Shown here: positions 26,723-35,933 of the stretch, piece by piece
Numbering within the stretch: the first letter of the stretch is position 1
How the letters are laid out: each line of letters opens with the position of its first letter
The notes under the pieces: generated by a model
Database searches by the model: none
What the model saw: the letters and a program-made list of their open reading frames with translations, nothing else
Told to the model about the DNA's origin: nothing
From: Candidatus Pristimantibacillus lignocellulolyticus
Lineage (GTDB): Bacteria; Bacillota; Bacilli; Paenibacillales; Paenibacillaceae
NCBI GenBank assembly: GCA_023639215.1
Contig: CP097899.1
Location: forward strand, 3,654,001-3,718,000
Direction of reading: 5' to 3'
DNA length: 64,000 nucleotides
Position numbers and translations under genes: made by a program

Positions 26723-26748
26723 TGAAACCTATTTTGGAAAATGATGTA
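26723..26748 (+). promoter_or_regulatory. Sigma-W-type ECF promoter for the nfeD-floT operon
   Basis: TGAAAC, 16-bp spacer, TGTA, compared with the B. subtilis sigma-W consensus TGAAAC-N16-CGTA (one mismatch). The homologous yuaF-floT operon of B. subtilis is sigma-W controlled. Confidence 0.65.
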
Positions 26749-26809
26749 TTATTTAATGTATTGATGTAAAATGAACATGATTGATATTTTTGATAAAGGA
26801 GGAGGGGAA

Positions 26810-27337
26810 ATGGAAACTTTATACTGGGGTTGTCTCATATTCGGTATTTTGTATACCATTATTGTCGTAATTTTTGGGGACACACTCGCAGGGGCTGTTG
26901 ATGCTTCATTGGAGTGGCTACAATTAGACAACCTACCATTTATTCAGCCGATCACTTTAATTGGTGGGCTAGCAATTTTTGGTGGATCCGGAATCTTGCT
27001 TACCAAATACACGGATTTCGCAACAGCATTGGTCATTTTAATATCAATCGGCATCGGAATTATTGGCACAATATTCATTTACTTGCTGTATGTGAAGCCA
27101 ATGGAACAAGCTGAGATGTCTACTAGTTATTCAATGAGCGAATTAGTAGGGAAAGAAGCTGTTGTAACTACTCCGGTTCCAGTAGAAGGATTTGGAGAAG
27201 TGATTGTGAAGACAATTGCCGGTATTACGAGTCATATCGCTACAAGTTATGATCAAAAACCTATTGCATCAGGCTGTCATGTCGTCGTTGTAGAAGTTCA
27301 TGATCATATACTTTACGTAGCAGAAATTCATTTATAA
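26810..27337 (+). CDS. NfeD-like membrane protein (YuaF-like)
   Basis: 175 residues from the ATG at 26810 behind AAAGGAGGAGGGG. About three membrane helices in the first 110 residues, then a small beta-barrel (OB-type) NfeD domain: LVGKEAVVTTPVPVEGFGEVIV...H...ASG..VVVVEVHDHILYVAEI. Partner of the flotillin encoded 84 bases downstream; in B. subtilis the pair organises membrane microdomains and responds to cell-envelope stress. It has no N-terminal protease domain. Confidence 0.82.
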   Translation: METLYWGCLIFGILYTIIVVIFGDTLAGAVDASLEWLQLDNLPFIQPITLIGGLAIFGGSGILLTKYTDFATALVILISIGIGIIGTIFIYLLYVKPMEQAEMSTSYSMSELVGKEAVVTTPVPVEGFGEVIVKTIAGITSHIATSYDQKPIASGCHVVVVEVHDHILYVAEIHL

Positions 27338-27421
27338 AATAGGTGATGCTTCCAAAGTGATTATTTATTTCTAAAAAGTTACTTCAAGTAGTTAATTAAA
27401 AATTTGGGAGGTAATATTTGA

Positions 27422-28954
27422 ATGAATGAAATTTTGACAGTGCCTTTAATCGTAGTTGGTATTATTGTAATTATCGGTTTAGCATTTTGGGCTAGATACA
27501 AAACGGTTAGTCCTGATGAAGCGATGCTAATTACGGGATCATTTCTAGGTTCACGTAATACATCTGTTGATGAATCAGGTCGCAAAGTGAAAATTATCCG
27601 AGGTGGTGGAGCATTCATTCTACCAATATTTCAACAGGCACAATTTCTATCACTTTTGTCACATAAATTAGATATTGCGACGCCAGAAGTGTATTCCGCT
27701 CAAGGTGTTCCAGTATTTTCAAATGGTGTAGCTATTATTAAAATCGGTGGTGCTGTTGAAGATATTGCTACGGCGGCTGAACAGTTTTTAGGTAAACCAA
27801 CTGAAGCTTTGAAAAGTGAAGCTCAAGAAGTATTGGAAGGTCACTTGCGAGCTATTCTTGGGATGATGACCGTTGAAGAAATTTATCGTAATCGTGATAA
27901 ATTCGCTCAAGAAGTGCAAGGTGTTGCAGCACGTGATTTGAAGAAAATGGGGCTAGTGATCGTATCATTTACAATTAAAGATGTACGCGATAAGCATGGA
28001 TACTTAGATGCACTTGGTAAGCCGAGAATTGCTGCGGTTAAGCGTGATGCAGAAATTGCAGAAGCAGAAGCAGCACGTGATGCTACTATTCAGAAGGCGC
28101 TAGCAACGGAAGCCGCACAAAAAGCTGAGCTTATGAAAGATACAAATATATCTGAAGCAGAACGTGATAAGGAAATGAAAATTGCTTCCTTTAAAAAAGA
28201 TCAAGATACGGCAAAAGCAGAAGCGGATCAAGCATATGCGATTCAAGAAGCAAAAGCGAAACAATCTGTAGTTGAAGAGCAGATGCGAGTTGAGCTAGTT
28301 CGTAAAGAACGTGAAATTGATCTTGAAGGAAAAGAAATACTTAGACGTGAGAAGCAATATGATGCAGAAGTGAAAAAGAAAGCTGATGCTGATCGTTATG
28401 CTGTTGAGCAAGCTGCAGAAGCAAATAAATTGAAACAGTTAAAAGAAGCTGACGCTATTCAATATCGTATTGAAGCGGAAGCAAAAGCTAATGCTGAACA
28501 AGTTCGTTTGGAAGGTATTGCAGTTGCTGAAGTTGAGCGAGCTCAAGGTACTGCGACGGCAGAAGTTATTCGATTGAAAGGATTAGCTGAGGCAGAAGCG
28601 AAGGAGAAATTAGCAGTAGCATTCGAGAAATTTGGAGAAGCTGCGGTTTTAGACATCGTACTGAAAATGCTTCCTGAGTTAGCAGGAAAAGTTGCTGAAC
28701 CAATTAGTGCAATTGATAAACTATCAGTTGTTGATACAGGAAATGGTGAGGGAGCCGCTCGTCTAAGTAATTATGTAACCTCTCTAATGGCTACTGCACC
28801 AGAAATGCTTGAAAATGTGACAGGTATAAATGTGAATGAGCTTATTCAAAAATTTGTTACCGTAGATAAGAAACAACCAGATATTATTGAACAAACAATA
28901 GCTGCAGTTGTTAATAAAGATAATAAAGTTAATGACAGTGACACTATAGTGTAA
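27422..28954 (+). CDS. floT: Flotillin
   Basis: 510 residues. Scaffold of functional membrane microdomains. N-terminal membrane-inserted hairpin (about 5-25), SPFH/band-7 domain (about 30-200, containing IKDVRDKHGYLDALGKPRIAAVKRDAEIAEAEA), and a long Ala/Glu/Lys coiled coil (about 200-420) with the repeated EA pattern typical of flotillins, then a C-terminal domain. GGGAGG precedes the ATG. The preceding spacer has a degenerate version of the shared leader (TTATTTATT...TTAATTAAAAATTTGGGAGG). Confidence 0.93.
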   Translation: MNEILTVPLIVVGIIVIIGLAFWARYKTVSPDEAMLITGSFLGSRNTSVDESGRKVKIIRGGGAFILPIFQQAQFLSLLSHKLDIATPEVYSAQGVPVFSNGVAIIKIGGAVEDIATAAEQFLGKPTEALKSEAQEVLEGHLRAILGMMTVEEIYRNRDKFAQEVQGVAARDLKKMGLVIVSFTIKDVRDKHGYLDALGKPRIAAVKRDAEIAEAEAARDATIQKALATEAAQKAELMKDTNISEAERDKEMKIASFKKDQDTAKAEADQAYAIQEAKAKQSVVEEQMRVELVRKEREIDLEGKEILRREKQYDAEVKKKADADRYAVEQAAEANKLKQLKEADAIQYRIEAEAKANAEQVRLEGIAVAEVERAQGTATAEVIRLKGLAEAEAKEKLAVAFEKFGEAAVLDIVLKMLPELAGKVAEPISAIDKLSVVDTGNGEGAARLSNYVTSLMATAPEMLENVTGINVNELIQKFVTVDKKQPDIIEQTIAAVVNKDNKVNDSDTIV

Positions 28955-29053
28955 TCTAACACTCAATAATTGAATGATAACCAATAACCACCAATTGAAT
29001 TAATTCAATGCTCTATGTTAGGATTATGAGGAGAGGGGCAAGAACCCTCTTCT

Positions 29054-29106
29054 TAAGGGACTATTTACGTTTGCGTGGTGGCTTACGTTTTTTAGTCCTT
29101 TTTTCT
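29054..29106 (+). terminator. Terminator of floT
   Basis: GGACTA (29058-29063) pairs with TAGTCC (29093-29098), with inner ACG/CGT pairing, followed by a T-run. It stands 100 bases past the stop; the rest of the 28955-29308 spacer shows no reliable gene. Confidence 0.65.
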
Positions 29107-29230
29107 TTGTTGGGGTAATAGTTCTGATTCACAAGAAAACACAGCGAAAAATCGAAATTTAGATAATCTAAATATGGTTACTGAAGTGTTAGGTACTAAA
29201 GCTGTATATGAATTAATTAAATATACAAAA

Positions 29231-29262
29231 GTAGAAGTCACTCGTTATTGAGTGACTTCTTT
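29231..29262. terminator. Hairpin near the lipoprotein 3' end
   Basis: Perfect 11-bp stem AGAAGTCACTC with a six-base loop, short T/A runs on both sides. Confidence 0.55.
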
Positions 29263-29308
29263 GCGTTACATAACTGCAAGGCGTTATTAACGTTCCTTGT
29301 ATCCTATA

Positions 29309-29887
29309 CTATTCAGCTATTTCATTAAATGCTTTTACAAGATCTTCAGCACTTTCTGAAATGACGAACAATACATATTTTCCTTTTGTTATGATTTTAT
29401 AGTTTTGGGCCTGCTTATATGGTTCAGGTAAGTAATTCTCGAACATCTTCTGTACTTCGGATGCACGTTGCTCCATACTCTTCTTAACTGTATCGATATC
29501 ACTATCATCTTTTACTTTAATTACAGCGATTTCATTCGCTATTAGATTGACAGCTGGAGTTTTGACCGTAAACTCGTCTACAATCTCAGAGTTGATTCCA
29601 TAAAAGTCTTCCAATTCTTCCGAACTCAGGTCAAAAAGACCAGGTTGTTCAATTTTCTCCAGTATCGTGTTCATAATTTTGTCTGTTGACGACTCGACCT
29701 TATTCTCGTCGGGGTTTTGAGGCACAGTCGGGTCAACCTCCGGGCTTGGAGTAATTTCAACATTTTCACTAGGGGTAGGTGAAGGCGTTGCTGCAGGTGT
29801 TTCTACATTATTATTGCTGGAGCAAGCTGTCAGTAGACTGCCAAGCAAAGCAGTAGCTACAAGAAGTGAGAGAGTATTTTTTTTCAT
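29309..29887 (-). CDS. Lipoprotein with DUF4358-like domain
   Basis: 192 residues from the ATG at 29887, behind CAAGGAG. Type II signal peptide with lipobox LLTACSS, so the mature protein is anchored outside the membrane by Cys about 22. A Pro/Thr/Ser/Glu-rich linker (about 25-65) leads to a domain with 'FYGI..E.VDEF.VK.P..N..ANEIAVIKVKD.SDID.VK..ME.R', the DUF4358 pattern, ending 'KG.YVLFVIS..AE..V..F'. Role unknown. Single gene. Confidence 0.75.
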   Translation of the reverse strand: MKKNTLSLLVATALLGSLLTACSSNNNVETPAATPSPTPSENVEITPSPEVDPTVPQNPDENKVESSTDKIMNTILEKIEQPGLFDLSSEELEDFYGINSEIVDEFTVKTPAVNLIANEIAVIKVKDDSDIDTVKKSMEQRASEVQKMFENYLPEPYKQAQNYKIITKGKYVLFVISESAEDLVKAFNEIAE

Positions 29888-30050
29888 TGGGTAATTCTCC
29901 TTGTATTTTATTATCAAAGAATACCTTTTCTTTGATTATGACCTTTAAACGACACTAATCGACAAAATGTTGCAATTGTCTAGGAGTGCGTTTGGATTAA
30001 GACGGATTATGAGATACAAAAGAGTTACTCTTAACTAGTTTATAATTGAT

Positions 30051-30080
30051 AAAAAGCACTCATTGCGAGTGCTTTTTATT
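30051..30080 (+). terminator. Orphan terminator
   Basis: AAAAAGCACTC / GAGTGCTTTTT, 11-bp stem with five-base loop and T-run. No gene lies between it and the divergent lipoprotein start, so its transcript is unknown. Confidence 0.7.
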
Positions 30081-30149
30081 ATTTTAAATATTGAATAAGA
30101 ACATGCGTTCGTATATAATAGGATCAAATGATATTAAGGCGGTGGTCTA

Positions 30150-30368
30150 ATGCAACAATATATTGGCAAGATCGTGCAGCTTATTTATGTTGATAGTAAG
30201 AAAAATGTAAGTATCAGGAACATTAAAATACTAGTGGCAGGCGAAGCGCGTTTTATGGCTTATTGCTATAAGGCAAGAGAGGTTCGGTCATTTTCAAAAA
30301 GTGGGGTAGTAGATATAGAGGTGTTGCACTTGAAAAACGCTAGTGAGGTAATTCAAAGTGTAAGATGA
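30150..30368 (+). CDS. Small hypothetical protein, WYL-domain-like
   Basis: 72 residues. 'GKIVQLIYVDSKKNVSIRNIKILVAGEARFMAYCYKAREVRSF' resembles the small beta-barrel WYL fold (the 'I.Y.......R.I.......' then 'A.C...RE.R.F.' order), but it is far shorter than WYL regulators and lacks a helix-turn-helix. Ribosome site AAGGCGGTGG. It may bind a nucleotide or RNA; that is inference. Confidence 0.55.
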   Translation: MQQYIGKIVQLIYVDSKKNVSIRNIKILVAGEARFMAYCYKAREVRSFSKSGVVDIEVLHLKNASEVIQSVR

Positions 30369-30734
30369 TACAAGTAGGAAAGTGTTGAGGATGTTTTTTA
30401 GTTTGAATTTCTTGAGTTCTTAGTATTAGATATCAATGAACTTTTCAGATTAATATAGGTCTATTGACCCATTTATCCTGTTAAGCGGTAAAAGAAAAGC
30501 GAAGCTTCTGGGGGACTACCTCCGTTTTTTAGACAGGGATTAATAATACTTCACTCTTCATCATCATAAAAATATAGTTGCTGTAATAGAATAAATAAAA
30601 AAGGACCGTCTAAATTACAGTTAGGTCTCATTGAATTCAATAATAATCCTACGCATTCACGTCTACCTATTAAATGAATTATAGCTTCAATTCATAGAAG
30701 CTTAATGTATAAATTGCGTTGTTTCAAAAAATGA
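30369..30734. other. Spacer with a possible gene remnant
   Basis: About 365 bases with no intact gene. A plus-strand frame from about 30466 to 30543 reads SIDPFILLSGKRKAKLLG then DYLRFLDRD and a double stop; it has no start and may be the end of a lost gene. Confidence 0.3.
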
Positions 30735-30776
30735 AAAAAGCCCAAGAATCCTATAAACAGGGTTTCTTGGGCTTTA
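30735..30776 (-). terminator. Terminator of rpsD
   Basis: Minus strand: AAAGCCCAAGAAACC pairs with GGATTCTTGGGCTTT (one mismatch) and is followed by a T-run. Confidence 0.9.
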
Positions 30777-30803
30777 ATCACGGTTTCTTAAGCCGAAATC
30801 TTA

Positions 30804-31403
30804 TTAACGGCTGTAGAACTCGACGATTTGTTGCAAGTCGATTTCTTGAGAAAGCTCAGCACGTTCAGCTAGACGAGTGTATTTACCCTCAACTGCTGAT
30901 TCGTTGAACTCAAGGTAACCAGGAAGGTGCACACGAGATTCGATAGCTTCCTTAACTGATTTCATGCTACGGCTACGTTCGCGAAGACCAATTACATCTC
31001 CAACAGAAACGGAGTAAGAAGCGATGTCAACTTTTTTACCGTTTACTGTGATGTGACCGTGAGCAACAAGCTGACGAGCACCAGCACGAGTGTTAGCAAA
31101 AGCTAGACGGTAAACTAGGTTGTCAAGGCGGCTTTCAAGAAGCACGATGAAGTTATCACCAGCAATACCCTTGATTTTCGTAGCTTTAACGAATAGATTG
31201 TGGAATTGTTTTTCGCTCAAACCGTACATGTGGCGAAGTTTTTGTTTTTCCATAAGTTGTTGACCATAACCACTGATCTTACGACGAGAGTTAGGGCCGT
31301 GTTGGCCTGGAGGGAAAGCTCTTTTCAAGTCTTTACCTGTACCGCTTAGAGAAATTCCAAGGCGACGGCTTAATTTAAATTTAGGACCAGTATAACGTGA
31401 CAT
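30804..31403 (-). CDS. rpsD: 30S ribosomal protein S4
   Basis: 199 residues. Primary 16S-rRNA-binding protein that nucleates the 5' domain of the small subunit. MSRYTGPKFKLSRRLGISLSGTGKDL start, YGLSEKQF, and the S4 RNA-binding fold 'RLDNLVYRLAFANTRAGARQLVAHGHITVNGKKVDIASYSV'. The N-terminus lacks the four-Cys zinc site found in some S4 proteins, as in B. subtilis. AAGGAG precedes the ATG. It is a single gene, as in Bacillus, with a structured leader. Confidence 0.97.
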   Translation of the reverse strand: MSRYTGPKFKLSRRLGISLSGTGKDLKRAFPPGQHGPNSRRKISGYGQQLMEKQKLRHMYGLSEKQFHNLFVKATKIKGIAGDNFIVLLESRLDNLVYRLAFANTRAGARQLVAHGHITVNGKKVDIASYSVSVGDVIGLRERSRSMKSVKEAIESRVHLPGYLEFNESAVEGKYTRLAERAELSQEIDLQQIVEFYSR

Positions 31404-31577
31404 ATGTTTATTAACTCCTTCATCAAATGAAATTATTGAGGATGGGGTTGTGTTTCGCGGATAAGAAGGTTATAAAGTAAGAATTCATTCTTACACTGCC
31501 CCGCATGTCAGCCGCAGGCTTGACAGTCCTTACATATCCTGAGGGTGACACAAAACCGTACGCCCATAATACCATCA
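31404..31577 (-). promoter_or_regulatory. Structured rpsD leader, probable S4 autoregulation site
   Basis: About 175 nt of untranslated leader with several hairpins: GTCAAGCCTGCGGCTGAC (31507-31524) and GTAAGAATGAATTCTTAC (31477-31494). In B. subtilis S4 represses its own gene through a leader structure; equivalence here is inferred from position and foldability. Confidence 0.6.
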
Positions 31578-31584
31578 TTCATAT

Positions 31585-31612
31585 ATTATAAAGTTTTAGA
31601 CTTAAAAGTCAA
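31585..31612 (-). promoter_or_regulatory. rpsD promoter
   Basis: TTGACT, 16-bp spacer, TATAAT on the minus strand; close to consensus, as expected for a ribosomal protein gene. Confidence 0.8.
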
Positions 31613-31771
31613 GAAATGAAATGAAACTAGCCTATTTAAATATTTTTTTAGATAAGTGCCTAAAGTCCTAATATTTTGAAGGTTGTTAGTGCAAAGTTCT
31701 CAAAAATAGAGTATGATATGTAAGAGAAAGCTCATCTCCTTATGAGTCGCAAGGGAAGGGTTGGGTGTGTG

Positions 31772-33670
31772 ATGATGGACGGAACTATTGGATTAAATAA
31801 ACCAACAATTTGGTTTGCAGATGAAGACTTCCATGATGCAGATGAACCGTACCTTCCAGAACTGTTATCTGAAAGTTATAAGTCTTGGTACGATGACGCT
31901 GGGGATATGAAATTATGTCTGAATGGAATATTTAGACTGTACACAAAAGCGAATAGTTACTATGGTAATCATTCGGAGTTATCGTTACCCGTGAGCGTGC
32001 TGCAATTAGATACTCAAATGAGTCGTGTAGCAGAATTATGTTTTGAGCAAGGTCAATTTATTCAATTCAACTATGAGAACATTCAATATAGCGCGATACT
32101 TGTTAAACGTCGAAGAGATTCAGTTGCTTTTGCAACATTTGTGTATGCAACTAAAGTTGAGCAAGCGATATCTGAAATCGAACTTGAAGCATACATGAAA
32201 CATTTTCGTGTACATTTTTATCGTATCTTCGAAAGTGTGTTTGTGAAAGAAATTATGTTACAGAAAACATTGATCGACAAAGAAGCTAGTCACCGCGAGC
32301 GATTATTTCTAATTTCGAAGCGATTATATGATCAGATCAATGCTGAAAGCGTCGTTCGTGAGGTGCTTTATAGTCTTGAGGATCTATATCAAGATTCCGA
32401 AATTTATTTGTACCTCTCACAAGATCACCTGGAAGGTGATGCTCGTGTTCGTCCGCTTGAGTTCCGAAACACTGCGAATGATATTGTGACGGAAGCGTTT
32501 TTGGAAGGTAAATGTTGCATAGACCGCGAGCAGAATGGATACATCAAATTAGCGATACCGATGAATGGTAAACAAGCTGCATATGGTGTGCTATGTATTG
32601 AAATCAAAAATTCTCATTGGGATGAATCTGATTTGCCTGCATTTATGTTAATTGCAGACACTGCAGGTTCGGCATTTGAGAACGCAAAGTTATATGAGCA
32701 ATCTAATTTACTTATTAATGAACTGAAAATCATTAATGATATGACAAAGCGTTTGAATCAATCACTACGCTCTAAAGAGATATTCCGATTCGCAACAACG
32801 GAGTTAATGAAAATATTTGAAGCTGATTATTGCTGCGTATTACAACTTGATAGTGAGAGCAATGAGTTCAAGATGAAAGCAAGTAATCATGAAGCATTGG
32901 TAGGAAAGACCTACTCTATTGATTACGGATTTACAGGGATTGTGTACCGTACGAAAGAAGCATTGATAACTTCTGATTATTGGAACACACAACCAGTATC
33001 TTCAGAATTAATGGACGATACTAATTCTCGCTCATTGATCGGAGCACCTATTTTCGTAGAAGGTGAAGTTGTCGGTGTAATTCTTGTTACGCATCGAGAT
33101 GCCAATCATTTTTCTTATGATAACTACAAATTGCTGCAAGTGATGAGCTCACACATTGGTTTAGCTGTAACGAATGCCTCCTTACATGCAGAAATGCGTA
33201 AAATGGTCATTACTGATAACTTAACAAATTTACATGCACGTCACTATTTGAATGAGCAAATCCAGCGCCGTCAACGTTCAGACGCGCAGGGCTCATTGAT
33301 TCTTGTTGATATAGATTTCTTCAAAAATGTCAATGATACGTATGGTCATCAAGTCGGTGATCGAATTCTCATTCAAGTTAGTGCAATCATTCGTTCTTCT
33401 ATTCGTAATGGTGATATCGCGGCAAGATGGGGTGGAGAAGAGTTGGCGATCTATTTGCCAAATGTTGAAGCTTCACGTGCTATTCAAATTGCAGAGCGTA
33501 TAAGAATTAGAGTAGAGAATGAAACAGATCCGAAAGTTACTGTATCTTGTGGAATTTCAGAGTGGGAAGCTGGTCAAGAAAAGATCAGTGTAGAATCTCT
33601 ATTCTATCGTGCGGATATGGCGTTATACGAGTCAAAAAAGAATGGTAGAAATCGGATTAATATTGGATAA
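31772..33670 (+). CDS. GAF-GGDEF diguanylate cyclase
   Basis: 632 residues from the ATG at 31772 (AAGGGAAGGG upstream; GTG 31769 and ATG 31775 also possible, and an ATG at 31742 lacks a site). Should make cyclic di-GMP from two GTP. N-terminal region of unknown fold, probable GAF-like domains at about 180-310 and 325-465, and a C-terminal GGDEF domain. The active site is GGEEL (554-558), intact, and the inhibitory site RNGD sits five residues before it, so product feedback is likely. No membrane helix: a cytoplasmic sensor with unknown ligand. Monocistronic. Confidence 0.88.
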   Translation: MMDGTIGLNKPTIWFADEDFHDADEPYLPELLSESYKSWYDDAGDMKLCLNGIFRLYTKANSYYGNHSELSLPVSVLQLDTQMSRVAELCFEQGQFIQFNYENIQYSAILVKRRRDSVAFATFVYATKVEQAISEIELEAYMKHFRVHFYRIFESVFVKEIMLQKTLIDKEASHRERLFLISKRLYDQINAESVVREVLYSLEDLYQDSEIYLYLSQDHLEGDARVRPLEFRNTANDIVTEAFLEGKCCIDREQNGYIKLAIPMNGKQAAYGVLCIEIKNSHWDESDLPAFMLIADTAGSAFENAKLYEQSNLLINELKIINDMTKRLNQSLRSKEIFRFATTELMKIFEADYCCVLQLDSESNEFKMKASNHEALVGKTYSIDYGFTGIVYRTKEALITSDYWNTQPVSSELMDDTNSRSLIGAPIFVEGEVVGVILVTHRDANHFSYDNYKLLQVMSSHIGLAVTNASLHAEMRKMVITDNLTNLHARHYLNEQIQRRQRSDAQGSLILVDIDFFKNVNDTYGHQVGDRILIQVSAIIRSSIRNGDIAARWGGEELAIYLPNVEASRAIQIAERIRIRVENETDPKVTVSCGISEWEAGQEKISVESLFYRADMALYESKKNGRNRINIG

Positions 33671-33698
33671 CGTTGATTAGATGAACATGGAATGATGG

Positions 33699-33746
33699 AG
33701 TGGCTGAAAATGAACTGCAAGAAGCAGTTTATTTTCAGCCACTCTT
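33699..33746 (+). terminator. Terminator of the GGDEF gene
   Basis: Long stem GAGTGGCTGAAAATGAACTGC with complement 33724-33744 (one bulge), followed by T-rich sequence. Confidence 0.8.
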
Positions 33747-33829
33747 TGCTTTGCTTTTGTACAATCGAATAAGATTAGTGAGAAAGAGTCACTCTAACAA
33801 CGTAGCATTGAAGAAAGGGTGGTTCGTAT

Positions 33830-34552
33830 ATGAACAGAATTAATAGACGTAGTATTGTAACCTTAATATTATGTGTTGTATTACTGCAAGGGTGTAGCAT
33901 TATCACTGGTAATAGATCTGGTGATGATTGGTTGGAGCTTGTACATGCTGGTATTACTGCTGAAGATGACTTTCGCTTTGATGGCTCGGTTGCGATGGGC
34001 TTTACAGATGGCATTGCGTTAGCGCCGTACTCATTTGAAGGAGAAATTCAAAGGCATAAGCAGATTGCTTTATATGTAAAAGAAGGGAATAGTCTTGTGC
34101 GTAACCCAGTTAATGATCTTGACTTTATCGCAACGAATTATAGCAACGTTGATATTATGTACGAAGGCTTAGATAAAGATCAAGAAAAAAGTATTGTCGT
34201 CATACAAGTAACTGCAGATGAGGAGGCTGCTACAAAGCGGTGGAAGGATCACTTAGAGCAGGAACTATCTAGTGTCACCATGCAAGCTATAGGAGCAGCA
34301 GAAGAAGCTGGTGGCAATGTGAAGCTTGTCGAGCAGCAATCTCGTGAAGCAGAGACGGCGCTAACCGAGATGTTGAAAGAGCTTAAGGTGAGCATGACTT
34401 ATACGATAACTATTGATAAGTTAAAAGCAAAGCCATTGAAGATGGAAGAATACGCGAATCTGCAATACAAGAAAAATGGATCGTTACTCAATGAATATCG
34501 TAAAACTAACATAAAATTTGATCTGAGCGGATTAAGTTTAGATCAATCTTAA
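33830..34552 (+). CDS. Putative lipoprotein, unknown function
   Basis: 240 residues. Signal peptide with lipobox LLQGCS (Cys about 22). The mature part begins GDDWLELVHAGITAEDDFRFDGSV and continues with a beta-rich region and a long charged helix ending in the TYTITIDKLKAKPL segment, an arrangement seen in LolA/LppX-type lipoprotein-fold proteins, though I cannot confirm that. GAAAGGGTGG lies upstream of the ATG. No operon partner. Confidence 0.7.
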   Translation: MNRINRRSIVTLILCVVLLQGCSIITGNRSGDDWLELVHAGITAEDDFRFDGSVAMGFTDGIALAPYSFEGEIQRHKQIALYVKEGNSLVRNPVNDLDFIATNYSNVDIMYEGLDKDQEKSIVVIQVTADEEAATKRWKDHLEQELSSVTMQAIGAAEEAGGNVKLVEQQSREAETALTEMLKELKVSMTYTITIDKLKAKPLKMEEYANLQYKKNGSLLNEYRKTNIKFDLSGLSLDQS

Positions 34553-34632
34553 CTGGATTACTGCAAAATTTATGTTGAAGTGATAAAGTAATAAGTGAAT
34601 TTATGATGATAATTAGCTGGAATGTTCGTAAA

Positions 34633-34699
34633 TGCTTACGAAACTACTTTTTATTTCGAAGAGAAGTTAGTCTAGAGGTTAATAAAAAGTTTTAGGAGG
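34633..34699 (+). promoter_or_regulatory. Shared leader element, copy D
   Basis: GCTTACGAAAC box, ACTTTTTATT (34646-34655), 25-nt loop, AATAAAAAGT (34681-34690), perfect 10-bp stem, running directly into TTTAGGAGG. An extra GTTCGTAA/TTACGAAAC hairpin overlaps the box. Confidence 0.65.
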
Positions 34700-34708
34700 T
34701 TTTTTTCA

Positions 34709-35833
34709 ATGAGGGATCCAAGATTGAAACGTTTAGCACAAAATTTAGTGCAATATTCGATCGATGTGCAACAGGGTGAGAATATATTGATTGAGATGAT
34801 CGGAGAAGAGACTGAACTCGTCAAATGTTTAATTGAAGAAGTTGCGGCTCGAGGAGGTCATCCATTTGTAGAGTTGAGCGATCGGTCCATTCTACGAACG
34901 CTTTTACAACATGCAACAGAAGAACAAATAACACTCTGGGCTGAGTTAGATCTAGCACGAATGAAAAAAATGGATGGATATATTGGCGTACGCGCAGGCA
35001 ATAATGTAAATGAGCTTCAAGATGTTCCAGCTGAAAAGATGAAATGGTATGAACAAATTCATCGAACGAAGGTACATATGGAACAACGAGTTAAGAAAAC
35101 GAAATGGGTCATACTACGTTATCCAAACGCCTCGATGGCACAGTTAGCGAAAATGAGTACGGAATCATTCGAAGATTTCTATTTCGATGTATGTAATCTT
35201 GATTATGCAAAAATGGAACTAGCAATGGAACCACTATTTGAGCGAATGAAAACTACGGATCAAGTGCGCATCGTATCACCAGGCACTGATCTTTCGTTCT
35301 CTATTAAAGGTATTGGAGCTAAAAAATGTTCTGGTCATCGTAATATTCCAGATGGAGAGGTTTTCTCAGCACCAGTGAGAGATTCTGTTCAAGGGACGAT
35401 TCATTACAATACACCGACTGTATACTCAGGAACGACATTCCAAAATATTAAATTAACATTTGAGAATGGTAAAATTGTTGGAGCAGAAGCAGGAGATCAG
35501 ACTGAGAAGCTAAATCAAATACTCGATACAGATGAAGATGCGCGCTACATTGGAGAATTTGCTATAGGTTTTAATCCATATATTTTGAATCCAATGAATG
35601 ATATTTTATTTGACGAGAAAATCGCAGGAAGCTTACACTTTACACCTGGACAGTGTTACGAAGAATGTAACAATGGTAACAATAATAGCTCTATTCATTG
35701 GGATCTTGTATTAATTCAACGACCGGAATACGGCGGTGGTGAAATCTATTTTGACGGTGAATTAATTAGAAAAGATGGACAATTTGTTGTGGATGATCTT
35801 TTGGCATTAAATGCTGAAAATTTAATATCGTAA
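34709..35833 (+). CDS. Aminopeptidase, peptidase family M29
   Basis: 374 residues, about 35 shorter than AmpS/PepS/aminopeptidase T (about 410). Metal-dependent exopeptidase, cytoplasmic. Metal-ligand motifs of M29 are present: NIPDGEVF (Glu), GEFAIGFNP (Glu) and NNNSSIHWDLVLI (His, Asp). The usual 'GS.HIALG' reads GSLHFTPGQCYEECNNGNN, an unusual Cys-containing insertion. N-terminal MRDPRLKRLAQNLVQYSIDVQQGENILIE is typical. Strong ribosome site TTTTAGGAGG with a ten-base spacer. Confidence 0.83.
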   Translation: MRDPRLKRLAQNLVQYSIDVQQGENILIEMIGEETELVKCLIEEVAARGGHPFVELSDRSILRTLLQHATEEQITLWAELDLARMKKMDGYIGVRAGNNVNELQDVPAEKMKWYEQIHRTKVHMEQRVKKTKWVILRYPNASMAQLAKMSTESFEDFYFDVCNLDYAKMELAMEPLFERMKTTDQVRIVSPGTDLSFSIKGIGAKKCSGHRNIPDGEVFSAPVRDSVQGTIHYNTPTVYSGTTFQNIKLTFENGKIVGAEAGDQTEKLNQILDTDEDARYIGEFAIGFNPYILNPMNDILFDEKIAGSLHFTPGQCYEECNNGNNNSSIHWDLVLIQRPEYGGGEIYFDGELIRKDGQFVVDDLLALNAENLIS

Positions 35834-35933
35834 TAAGTTTATATGATTTAATATGGAAAGTACTTGAAGGAAATTACGTTTCAAGGTATGATTGTAACTG
35901 AAAAACCTAATTAATAATATGGAGGGATCTCCC

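Noticed and set aside
29063..29140. Small basic peptide on the minus strand ending KKRKPPRKRK
   Set aside because: Only a GTG start without a ribosome site, an upstream stop, and the region is the floT terminator stem.
30480..30540. Riboswitch or structured RNA before rpsD
   Set aside because: It lies past the rpsD 3' end, and the G-rich stretch does not fit a known riboswitch core that I can recognise.
30466..30543. Plus-strand frame ending LRFLDRD
   Set aside because: No start codon; only about 25 codons. Listed as a possible remnant, not a gene.
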